A stretch of DNA of 26,561 nt from a virus. The stretch's first letter is position 1; the number at the start of each line of letters is the position of its first letter. This document shows, piece by piece, positions 14,028-21,439 of this stretch. The position numbers and the translations under genes were made by a program. The notes under the pieces were generated by a model. The model worked only from the letters and a program-made list of their open reading frames with translations. It was not told where the DNA came from and ran no database searches. The stretch is from positions 1 to 26,561 of the IMG/VR virus record IMGVR_UViG_3300036766_001218; one strand, given 5' to 3'.

Positions 14028-15538
14028 AGCGTGATGCTCTCCACGGGCACCGCTCCGAGCGGTGACCCGAGCGTGGTGCCGATAATGAACGGACCCGTCG
14101 TGGCTGCGCCGGGCGTCGTCGGTTGCACGATGGCCCACGTGGTGGGTGCGCGCATGACTCGGGCGAACAGCGCGTTTACTTTGGCGACCATCCCCACGTC
14201 CACCGCTGCCGCGGCGGTGACTACGACGAGCACGTGCCGGCGGGTGTTCGCCCATAGTGGGACAGGGCCCGTGGTGGCGAACGTGCCGGCGCTATGTGGG
14301 CGGTGGAACGCCGCCGTGAGAGACCTGTCCGCGCCGGAACCGGCCGCGCTAAGTACCACGAGGCGTTCGGCCACGCCCCAGTTGTCCGGTTCTACGCAGA
14401 TCTCGTCCCCCGCCGCGATCAACACGTCGGCGTGGGAGGTGTTCCAGTTCTCGTAGCTCACCTGCGTCGCGTACTCGGTGAGCACCTCGAAGCAAATGTC
14501 TTCACCGCTGCTGCTCTGCCAGAGCGACGTGCTCACGTTAAAGAGCACGGAAGTGCCTGCGTGGGACGGCGCGGATGTATCGATGCCGACGTTGACGCTG
14601 GCCCCGCCAAGCACTACCGCGGGTCCTTTAAACACTACGAAGTAGAACGCACCCTTGGTCAGCACAGGGCGGTTTGCTCCGCTGAATGTGAAGTCGACCA
14701 CTGTGGTCGCGCCGGTCAGGGTGGACACGTCGAAGGGATCGGACACCGCCAGCGCGGCGCCCGTGGGCCGGGCGGCAGTGTCGCCTATGGTTGTGCCGTT
14801 GCTCGCGTAGATCTTGGCATACCCGCTTCCGGTGGGGGTGCTGCTCTTCCACAAAGAGAAGCGCGCCTTGACGACGGTGTACCCGTCCCCGGTGAACGTC
14901 TGGCCGATGGCGGAGAAGTTGATCGAGTCAATCGCGTCGTCGTTGTTGCGGTTGCCCGCCGCGTAGATGTCGCACGTAGCGGGCACATCGTTCACGCGCG
15001 CGACGGCGGTAGTTAGGCGGATGGAGCTTGCGATCGCGTCCTGCCGACGGAACAGGCCAGGCGACGCCGGCAACGCGGGGTCGGCCGGGTACGCCACCGA
15101 CTCCGCGCGAGTCATCGGACGATACGCGATCAGCAACGAGCCGAAGATTGCCGTGAGCGCCTCCCACACGGCCTCGTACCGAGGACCGCGCGCGGCCTTC
15201 TGTCGCGCTGCGAGAACCGCCCGCCGCATCACCACCGTGTCGGTGGGCGCGGGACGCACCTGGAACTTGGCTTCGTGCGCTTCGAGCGTGGCGTAGCTCG
15301 TCTCTGGGCGAAGCTCGTTTCCTGCTGCGCGCAGTGCCACGCGCGCGTTGCCCAGCGCCAAGGCCCACCCATACAGCTGCGCTTCCTTGTGTGTGCCTAC
15401 GGAGGTGTCGATCGTGGCCGCACCGCTCACCGGGTCGCGATAGCTCGCGCGCATGCTCCGGTAGATCTTCTCCGCTTCAGACGGCTGACTGGAGAACTCC
15501 AGCTGGCAGAACGGGGTGAAGGACGACAGGACAGGCAT
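14024..15538 (-). CDS. Tail protein in Mu gp48 position with jelly-roll-like insertion
   Basis: 504 aa. Residues 1-170 are mainly helical (SQPSEAEKIYRSMRASYRDP, YGWALALGNARVALRAAGNE), resembling tail proteins that follow baseplate J in Mu-like phages. Residues about 210-340 read as a beta-sandwich (GQTFTGDGYTVVKARFSLWK, GYAKIYASNGTTIGDTA, VVDFTFSGANRPVLTKGAF, FYFVVFKG), a carbohydrate-binding-like fold often inserted in environmental phage proteins. The C-terminal third is again alpha/beta. The assignment to the gp48 type rests mostly on gene order. Confidence 0.6.
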   Translation of the reverse strand: MPVLSSFTPFCQLEFSSQPSEAEKIYRSMRASYRDPVSGAATIDTSVGTHKEAQLYGWALALGNARVALRAAGNELRPETSYATLEAHEAKFQVRPAPTDTVVMRRAVLAARQKAARGPRYEAVWEALTAIFGSLLIAYRPMTRAESVAYPADPALPASPGLFRRQDAIASSIRLTTAVARVNDVPATCDIYAAGNRNNDDAIDSINFSAIGQTFTGDGYTVVKARFSLWKSSTPTGSGYAKIYASNGTTIGDTAARPTGAALAVSDPFDVSTLTGATTVVDFTFSGANRPVLTKGAFYFVVFKGPAVVLGGASVNVGIDTSAPSHAGTSVLFNVSTSLWQSSSGEDICFEVLTEYATQVSYENWNTSHADVLIAAGDEICVEPDNWGVAERLVVLSAAGSGADRSLTAAFHRPHSAGTFATTGPVPLWANTRRHVLVVVTAAAAVDVGMVAKVNALFARVMRAPTTWAIVQPTTPGAATTGPFIIGTTLGSPLGAVPVESITL

Positions 15539-15547
15539 CGCGGCGCC

Positions 15548-16054
15548 CTAGTAGATCTCCAAGCAGAAGTTGCAGTCGGTCGCCGCGGCCCCGAGAAACG
15601 ACTTCACCCGCGCGGCGGGGTCGGAGCCCGAGGTGGTTAGAATCGCGCGCAGTCGATCGATGGCGGTGTCGTCGGTCTGCGCCGCTCGCACACCGACCGC
15701 GGCGGGTAGCGCGGGTGCGCCGACGCCCGTGCCGGTCTTCCACGAGATGAGCGTCTCACCCACACTCACGTCGACCACCGTGAACGAGCCCGTGACCACG
15801 TTGGTGCCGGCAGCTTGGAGCGCGAAGATCGACGGCACCCCGGCGACGATACGAACCCAGAGTATCGCGAGGGGCATCACGCGGTTGACCGCGCTCAACT
15901 GCTGCGACATCTGGTTGAAGTCCTGCGCGGTGGGGTGCTTCACAGGGTCTGGCGGGTAGACCGTGCTGTTCTCCTTCGCCCCTCCACCAAGCTCCGACAG
16001 GCCCGCGCGGTGCGGAGGGTCGGCGTCGAACGTAAGCGTGTCGCTGCTAGCCAT
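15548..16054 (-). CDS. Small structural protein after baseplate J
   Basis: 168 aa. An N-terminal stretch includes HPTAQDFNQMSQQLSAVNRV, probably helical and possibly a virion-attachment segment. A beta-rich C-terminal part follows (AAGTNVVTGSFTVVDVSVGE, GVRAAQTDDTAIDRLRAI, ATDCNFCLEIY). GAGGAG lies about 7 nt before ATG 16054. It sits between baseplate J and the gp48-position protein, so it probably belongs to the baseplate rim. No family recognised. Confidence 0.6.
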   Translation of the reverse strand: MASSDTLTFDADPPHRAGLSELGGGAKENSTVYPPDPVKHPTAQDFNQMSQQLSAVNRVMPLAILWVRIVAGVPSIFALQAAGTNVVTGSFTVVDVSVGETLISWKTGTGVGAPALPAAVGVRAAQTDDTAIDRLRAILTTSGSDPAARVKSFLGAAATDCNFCLEIY

Positions 16055-16069
16055 ACGGGGCTCCTCGGG

Positions 16070-17572
16070 TCAGAGAGGGAAGGCGAGGATTGCGGAGATG
16101 GTGAGCATGTTCGAGCTGACGCCCGCCGTGCCCACCGCCGGCACGGCGGGGATGACCGGCGCGAGCCAGGTGACGTCGTGAATCTGCGGCAAACTGTCCA
16201 CCGCGTCTAGAGAATTGTGCCGCAGCTCGCTGGACCATTCCAAGGGGTTCTCGGGTTGCCGCTTCTGCCTGTATCCTTCATCGAAGAACACTGACACCTG
16301 CTCCCCGGGGCCGAGCAAGTCTGTCGTGGCGAGGAGCGGAGCGACAAGCAAGTCCAGCGACACGGAGTAGGGGCAGATGTAGTCGTTGACGGCGGGCTTG
16401 AAGTTCACATCGCTCGCGTTGTTCGTGTCGTCGACCGTGATCGTGTACACGCCAGGCGCGCCGACGACTGCCGTCAAGATGCGCTTGCGCGCGAACGTCC
16501 CTGACGTGCGGTCGAACAGGGCGATCGTCTGGCCCACGGCAGGCACTGTCGCCGTCGCCCCCAGCGTGCTCGTGACGATGAAGGACAGTGCGCTTGTCGA
16601 AGTGGAGACCTTGTAGTTGTCCGCGTACGCGGGCCACGGCTGGGCGTCGACCCATCCCTGCGCCGTGCTCGCCCACTTGACCCCTAGGATCGCGACGACC
16701 GGCTGCGCCAAGATCTCCGCAGACATCGCGTCGTCATCCTCGGGCAACGCCCGCAGCAGGTACGCGCGCACGGCAGCGATGTCCACCGCGGAAGCGATGC
16801 GCGTGGCGCCGGCGCTACCCGGCCGCAGTGTGAACACGTACGCGTAGTGCCCGGCGCCGGTGATGGCCGGGTACACGAACACCTCTTCGATAGCGATGCC
16901 GAGCACCGCGCCGGCTTCCTTCACCAGCGTGCGCACTTGCGCGACGTTCCCCCCCGCGGGGGGATTGCCGCGCGTGGTCGTGATGCGTGCGCGAATACCG
17001 TAATCGGTCTCCACCACGCGTCCCCCGGTGAAGCCGTCCCCGTTCGCGTCGGCTTGCACCGTGGCGATCGAGCCGAGACCGGTGGGCGGGTTCGACCACT
17101 TCATCTTCGTGCCCGCGGCGATGTTCGTGGTCGGGCCCTTGTCCGTGCCTATGATCGGTACCGCCAGGCCGTTGTAGTAGGTGCCGGCGACGGCGCAGTG
17201 GAAGCGCAGGTTGCTCGACTCGTCCTTGATCTCCCGCCCCGTGTCGATGAACACACCGCCCGTAGAAGCGGTGATAATGACGAACCCCGAACCCGCGCTC
17301 TCGGGTAGCTGTTGGGGGATGCCCAACGCGGTGCACTCGGCGTTGAGCTGGGCAAGGTTCATATTCGCGATGTCCGCGCCGCGCCCTATCGACACCGCAT
17401 CGGCGTACAGAGGCATGAGCGTGTCGGCGATGACCGAGCCGTCGATAAACGCCTGCGAGCCCTCCCCCGAAGGGGCACCGGGCTGGCGGATCAAGTAGTC
17501 CTTCTGAAAGCGGTCCCGCACTTCCCCGCGCGTGGGGACGGCGAACCCGTTCGGGAGATCTTCAAGCGCCAT
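16070..17572 (-). CDS. Baseplate J-like protein (Mu gp47 type)
   Basis: 500 aa. The N-terminal part matches the baseplate J pattern: GFAVPTRGEVRDRFQKDYL, GEGSQAFIDGSVIADTLMPL, then NLAQLNAECTALGIPQQLPE, a FIDTGREIKDESSNLRFHC beta domain and the conserved ARITTTRGNPPAGGN region. A central beta section (about 330-420, DRTSGTFARKRILTAV, YTITVDDTNN) looks inserted relative to shorter homologues. AAGGAG at 17582-17587 lies 9 nt before ATG 17572. The protein forms the wedge arms that link hub and fibres and trigger sheath contraction. Confidence 0.85.
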   Translation of the reverse strand: MALEDLPNGFAVPTRGEVRDRFQKDYLIRQPGAPSGEGSQAFIDGSVIADTLMPLYADAVSIGRGADIANMNLAQLNAECTALGIPQQLPESAGSGFVIITASTGGVFIDTGREIKDESSNLRFHCAVAGTYYNGLAVPIIGTDKGPTTNIAAGTKMKWSNPPTGLGSIATVQADANGDGFTGGRVVETDYGIRARITTTRGNPPAGGNVAQVRTLVKEAGAVLGIAIEEVFVYPAITGAGHYAYVFTLRPGSAGATRIASAVDIAAVRAYLLRALPEDDDAMSAEILAQPVVAILGVKWASTAQGWVDAQPWPAYADNYKVSTSTSALSFIVTSTLGATATVPAVGQTIALFDRTSGTFARKRILTAVVGAPGVYTITVDDTNNASDVNFKPAVNDYICPYSVSLDLLVAPLLATTDLLGPGEQVSVFFDEGYRQKRQPENPLEWSSELRHNSLDAVDSLPQIHDVTWLAPVIPAVPAVGTAGVSSNMLTISAILAFPL

Positions 17573-17581
17573 CGTCGGTCA

Positions 17582-17587
17582 CTCCTT
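17582..17587 (-). promoter_or_regulatory. Shine-Dalgarno for baseplate J
   Basis: AAGGAG on the minus strand, 9 nt before ATG 17572, in one of the few longer gaps (25 nt) of the operon. It supports the start and shows that this gene is initiated independently and not by overlap coupling. Confidence 0.6.
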
Positions 17588-17597
17588 CAGGCGTGCG

Positions 17598-18056
17598 TCA
17601 CGGCATGTTCGACAGGAGCGCGGATTCTTCGGTGGCGAGATCTACCACGTCCACGAAGAAGCGACCAGACCATGGCCGTGACGCTTCGATCGTCACCTTG
17701 CCCATCGAGATCTGCAGTGCATCGAGTAGAACCTTCCACGCTATGCGCAGCTCGGTCTCGACGACGAACTGCCGCTGGGTCTCCGTGGCGCGGCGGATGG
17801 CTTGGATGTCCAATCCCGAGAACGGCGTAGCCGGAAGAGCCCCAAGCGGTAGCAGTAGATGCGCGGCGCGTTGGATAGGGCCTGATCCCGCGACTAGCGA
17901 CTTGTCCGCGTTCATGCGGTACACGCGATCGAACGGATCGAAGTACGCGGCGGAAATCGCAGCTTGGGCTGCTGCCGTGGACGGGACGTTCTCGGGGTCG
18001 TGTCCAGCGGGACCCATGCCCGCCTCGAACGCGGCGAGGCCGGAGGTGTAGAGCAT
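17598..18056 (-). CDS. Baseplate wedge, gpW/gp25-like (Mu gp46 position)
   Basis: 152 aa. The centre DPFDRVYRMNADKSLVAGSG, PIQRAAHLLLPLGALPATP and FSGLDIQAIRRATETQRQFV fits the gpW/gp25 lysozyme-like wedge family, in which this protein sits between the spike and baseplate J genes, as it does here. The C-terminal half is beta-rich and ends with FVDVVDLATEESALL. It forms part of the baseplate inner ring. Family assignment is from gene order plus moderate motif likeness. Confidence 0.7.
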   Translation of the reverse strand: MLYTSGLAAFEAGMGPAGHDPENVPSTAAAQAAISAAYFDPFDRVYRMNADKSLVAGSGPIQRAAHLLLPLGALPATPFSGLDIQAIRRATETQRQFVVETELRIAWKVLLDALQISMGKVTIEASRPWSGRFFVDVVDLATEESALLSNMP

Positions 18057-18063
18057 CTAGGGT

Positions 18064-18393
18064 TCATACCTCATCGTCGAAAGGGCACGGCAAGCTCGGC
18101 AAGCTCGGAAGTTCGGGGAGCTTGGGGAGTTGGAGGTTCGGGATCGGAAGTGAGAGCGTGAAGTCGAAGGACAATCCGAGGTCTAGCGCCCACGAGAAGT
18201 CAGGCAAGCTCGGAAGTTCGGGGAGCTTGGGGAGTTGGAGGTTCGGGATCGGAAGTGAGAGCGTGAAGTCGAAGGACAATCCGAGGTCTAGCGCCCACGA
18301 GAAGTCAGGCAAGCTCGGAAGTTCGGGGAGCTTGGGGAGTTGGAGGTTCGGGATCGGAAGTGAGAGCGACGGGATCGGGAAGCCGCAGCTCAC
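18064..18393 (-). CDS. Pro/Leu-rich tandem-repeat protein of the baseplate block
   Basis: GTG 18393 overlaps the spike gene stop (GTGA), giving 109 aa. A farther start at 18459 would lie inside the spike gene. The protein is built from a 35-residue unit containing SLPIPNLQLPKLPELPSLP and DFSWALDLGLSFDFTL, present about 2.5 times, ending SLPCPFDDEV. The LPxLPxLP spacing suggests an extended rod alternating with amphipathic strands. There is no signal peptide. It lies between spike (gp45) and wedge (gp46), where Mu has no such gene. A flexible spacer or baseplate decoration is possible; function unknown. Confidence 0.65.
   Translation of the reverse strand: MSCGFPIPSLSLPIPNLQLPKLPELPSLPDFSWALDLGLSFDFTLSLPIPNLQLPKLPELPSLPDFSWALDLGLSFDFTLSLPIPNLQLPKLPELPSLPSLPCPFDDEV
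18101..18368 (-). repeat. 105-bp tandem repeat, 2.55 copies
   Basis: Copies start at 18101, 18206 and 18311. The first two (105 bp each) are identical base for base as I read them. The third is identical for its 58 bp before diverging at about 18369. The unit is a multiple of three, so copy change keeps the reading frame. Identity at synonymous positions points to recent duplication. Confidence 0.95.
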
Positions 18394-19190
18394 GTGGACT
18401 TGAGGTGGTTGGTGAGGAGGGCCGGCAGCATCGCTGCTAGCGCAGCGGCCGGGGGGCATAGCGGTGATGCTGGGACTGCCGGTGTCGTTGTGAGGAGCGT
18501 TATTAGCGCTGACAGGAACACGGTCAACTCGGGCCCCTTGACGACCGGCATCGCTGCTAGCTGCGCCCCGGCGGTGAACGAGCCTTGGCCGCGTATGTCG
18601 CCGGCCAGGGTGATGCCGTCGTTGCTGACTTCTAGGTAGTGCTTCCCGTTGGGCGCAGCGATCGTGGTGCCGGTGCTGTTGAGCGTGATGCGCGCGCCTT
18701 CGCCGTGCACGAGCGAGATGTCTTCGGTGCCGGAGTCGCGTACGTTGAACGACAGGCCGAGCGACTTCTTGGCGCCGCCCTTGGAGTAGCTCGCGGAGAT
18801 CATGACCGAGCCGGGCACCTTTGCTCCGGTGGGGTCTTCGCCGTCGATGTTAATGAACGAACGGTAGTCACCCGCGCCGCCGACGAGCTGCTTGCCGCCC
18901 TTCTTCAGCTTCGGCACGCGGCCCGCGGCGACGTCGCGCGGATCGCCGATGGGCAGCGCGTAGCGGCGATCGCCGATGGTGATCATGAGCACACCCTCGC
19001 CCAGCCCCACCTGCTTGGAGTCCTTGTCTGGGTCGAGCGGTCGCGAGTGCACGCCGTTGGGCGAGAGTGCTTCGGCGGGCTGGGTTCCGGCCGTATCGTC
19101 CAAGCCGGGGGAGTCGGTCTGTATCTGGAGATGGTCGTCCTCGTCGTAGTCCGACAGAGTGGCTACGCCGATGTCGATTTCCAGGCTCAT
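18390..19190 (-). CDS. Baseplate spike protein (Mu gp45 / gpV type)
   Basis: 266 aa. An N-terminal segment with an OB-like pattern (GLGEGVLMITIGDRRYALPI) precedes a gp45-style beta-helix: SLVHGEGARITLNSTGTTIA, APNGKHYLEVSNDGITLAGD and the typical IRGQGSFTAGAQL end block. The last about 50 residues are hydrophobic and Ala/Pro-rich (LTVFLSALITLLTTTPAVP), unlike the metal-binding tip of classic spikes. ATG 19190 overlaps the hub stop (ATGA). The trimeric spike caps the tube and pierces the outer membrane. Confidence 0.8.
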   Translation of the reverse strand: MSLEIDIGVATLSDYDEDDHLQIQTDSPGLDDTAGTQPAEALSPNGVHSRPLDPDKDSKQVGLGEGVLMITIGDRRYALPIGDPRDVAAGRVPKLKKGGKQLVGGAGDYRSFINIDGEDPTGAKVPGSVMISASYSKGGAKKSLGLSFNVRDSGTEDISLVHGEGARITLNSTGTTIAAPNGKHYLEVSNDGITLAGDIRGQGSFTAGAQLAAMPVVKGPELTVFLSALITLLTTTPAVPASPLCPPAAALAAMLPALLTNHLKST

Positions 19191-20512
19191 TGCTTGTCCC
19201 TGAAGGGGTTGTTGCCGCCGCGCGCGCGCGTGAGGAACCCTTTGACGTCCACACTCACGTCGGTCTGCACGGTGATCTTGTGGTTCTTGGCGGCGGCTTT
19301 CTTCTTTGCTGCGGCGGACTGGTCCGCACCCCAGAGCAGGTCCTCTACCCGCATCAGCGTCACGACGGTCGTGCGCGGGGGGGATCGGTACTCTACCGAT
19401 TCCACGTACCAGTTTGCGTGGATGCCCAGTTCATCGTCGTCGATCATCGCCACGGTGTCCGGCACGATCACGGCGCGCTTGCTCGGGTTGGCCATGGTCG
19501 GGGCCGTGTGCCCGGAGATCGTATAGACGAGCTTCACGCTCGCGCGATTGACCTCAGCAACCTTCGTGCGTGCGTAGAACTTCGCCTCGTCTTCGTTCGT
19601 CACGTCCGCATCTCGGAAGACGCGACGGCGCTTGAAGCCCAGCGCGACCATCTCCGCGTCCTCAAACCCGCCGTTGGTGTGGTTGTGCCCGTGCTTGCGC
19701 CCGCCGTTGCGCGCGAACACCACCACCTCCGAGAAGCGCTTCGTGGTGTCGTTCGAGTACTCGAACGCCTTTACGTTCGCGGTCTGGGTGTTGGCCGGCG
19801 ACTCCGCCGCGTTGCGCTTGCGGAAGAAGTGATAGAGCGGGGCTTGGTCCCCGTTGGGGCGCGAGAGGACGAAGTTGCCGTTCGCGTCGCACCACGGGAA
19901 CAGGCCGATCTTGTGGAACTGCCTCTCCAAGAACTGCAGCCACGTTTCCCCCATCTTGGCTAGGACGATGTTGCGGAAGCCGAGCGCGGTCGGGGTGGTC
20001 TTCACCTCATCGACCTTGACCGGCTCGCTGTCGACACGAACGTTGGAGCCGGCGCGCACCTTGCGGTTCGCCGTGTTCGAGACTTCGACGATCTTGTGCC
20101 CCTGCCCCACGTCCTCCAACGCCGCCTTGAAGAGTTCTTCGTACGTGGCGTTGTTGAAGCTGCGATCGCCGGTTATGTCGGTGTCGAAGAGTCGAGCGAG
20201 CATGTCGCGCCCCTTGAGCGTGACGGTCGTGCTGTTGGAGTCGCCGGACGCACTAGCCGCGTCCAGCTCACCGGTGAACTGACGGTAGGGCCCGATGTAC
20301 AGGGCCACACGGGTCTTGGGCCCGGGGAGGTACTGCTGCAGAATCTTCTCCGTGCCCTTGCCGGCGGACAGCCGCAGTGAGAACGCCGCGGGCTGGCGAA
20401 GTATGGAGCACTCGAACGTGTAGCTCTCGACGATGCGCGCATCGTCGGCTCCGAGCTTGATGCGAACGGAGTCGTCCACCTCGTCGCTGAACGGTTCGGT
20501 GTCGATGCCCAC
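19187..20512 (-). CDS. Baseplate hub protein (Mu gpP/gp44, late control D type)
   Basis: 441 aa from GTG 20512, six bases after the previous stop. Features of the gp44/gpP hub family: a beta N-terminus (VESYTFECSILRQPAAFSLR, ALYIGPYRQFTGELDAAS, VTLKGRDMLARLFDTDI), the central TWLQFLERQFHKIGLFPWCD and NGNFVLSRPNGDQAPLYHF region, and a C-terminal NWYVESVEYRSPPRTTVVTL followed by a basic Ala/Lys tail. The trimeric hub connects the tube to the spike. Stop overlaps the spike start. Confidence 0.85.
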   Translation of the reverse strand: MGIDTEPFSDEVDDSVRIKLGADDARIVESYTFECSILRQPAAFSLRLSAGKGTEKILQQYLPGPKTRVALYIGPYRQFTGELDAASASGDSNSTTVTLKGRDMLARLFDTDITGDRSFNNATYEELFKAALEDVGQGHKIVEVSNTANRKVRAGSNVRVDSEPVKVDEVKTTPTALGFRNIVLAKMGETWLQFLERQFHKIGLFPWCDANGNFVLSRPNGDQAPLYHFFRKRNAAESPANTQTANVKAFEYSNDTTKRFSEVVVFARNGGRKHGHNHTNGGFEDAEMVALGFKRRRVFRDADVTNEDEAKFYARTKVAEVNRASVKLVYTISGHTAPTMANPSKRAVIVPDTVAMIDDDELGIHANWYVESVEYRSPPRTTVVTLMRVEDLLWGADQSAAAKKKAAAKNHKITVQTDVSVDVKGFLTRARGGNNPFRDKQ

Positions 20513-20518
20513 GGCGCG

Positions 20519-21439
20519 CTAGTCTTTCACATACTTGAGCTGCGTGCCTGCTGGTATCGCGAACGCGTCGTTGATCGCGTTGATCTGCAGGATGTCCGAG
20601 CCGCGCTCCGTGGAGCCGTAGAGCACCGAAGCGACCTGACCGATCGTCATCACCTTAGGCACCGTGTACACGCTGAGCGTCTGGTGGCCGCCGCCGGACA
20701 CGTTGTCCGCGAGCTGCCGCGAGGCGAAGCCCAAGTCCTTCAGCGCGTTCACGACCACGTGGTTCGTCGGGTCCTGCATCTCCGTAAGAGTGGTGTCCCC
20801 GAACGAACACAAGTCCGCGAGCCCTTCGAGCTTGCCGGCGATGACTTGGTTGAACGCGTCCGCCGCGCCGAGCACGCCCTGCACGAGGTTCACGGCGTCG
20901 TGGAGCGTTTGGAAGAAGCTCTGCGTTTCGGCCAGGCGCATCTCCGCGAGCACGCTCTGGCCGAAGAGCGCCTGGCTTGCTTCGTCGAGAGACGCCGCCC
21001 CGGCCACGAGAGACTCCGCCGCGGTGATGAGGAAGACGCTCGCCTGGTCCTCGATGAACTCCATGTCAAAGGATTCGCCCGTAGGTGAGCGCGCGTCGAA
21101 GCGCTGCACCCAGTCGGTGGCCACGGCCTTGATCTTGCCCACCGACGGGATCACCAGATCCCCCGTGAGCTGGATCTCAAACTTCTCGCGCATAAGGCGC
21201 AGCCCGTTGGGGTATGCGTCCGGGTACTTCCTCGCGAGGTCCGACCCGCCAACGTCATGAAAGAACGAGTGAAAGGAGATGACGTATGGCTTGCGCCCCA
21301 TCTTCTCTGGTTCGCCGCCGGCCGAATGCGGGAACTCGTGCACGGCGTACCGAATCCCGCCCTTGAGGGAGTTGTCCGAGTACGCAAACGCGAGCCCGTC
21401 GAACGACGCGGACGGGAATGCTTCGGAGGGGAACGTCAT
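20519..21439 (-). CDS. DNA circularisation/baseplate protein (Mu gpN type) with LysM-like C-terminus
   Basis: 306 aa. Residues 10-90 match the DNA circularisation protein N-terminal domain (SASFDGLAFAYSDNSLKGGI, RYAVHEFPHSAGGEPEKMGR, KPYVISFHSFFHDVGGSDL). A long helical middle (about 130-230) follows. Residues about 260-304 (VPKVMTIGQVASVLYGS, DILQINAINDAFAIPAGTQL) resemble a LysM-like module as in contractile-tail gp53/LysM proteins. ATG 21439 overlaps the tape-measure stop (ATGA). The protein probably joins the tape measure or tube end to the hub. Confidence 0.8.
   Translation of the reverse strand: MTFPSEAFPSASFDGLAFAYSDNSLKGGIRYAVHEFPHSAGGEPEKMGRKPYVISFHSFFHDVGGSDLARKYPDAYPNGLRLMREKFEIQLTGDLVIPSVGKIKAVATDWVQRFDARSPTGESFDMEFIEDQASVFLITAAESLVAGAASLDEASQALFGQSVLAEMRLAETQSFFQTLHDAVNLVQGVLGAADAFNQVIAGKLEGLADLCSFGDTTLTEMQDPTNHVVVNALKDLGFASRQLADNVSGGGHQTLSVYTVPKVMTIGQVASVLYGSTERGSDILQINAINDAFAIPAGTQLKYVKD

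Noticed and set aside
18122-18403. Plus-strand 93-aa repeat ORF
   Set aside because: It is antisense to the LP-rich gene and arises because the 105-bp unit is open on both strands; the minus frame is coupled to the operon by GTGA.
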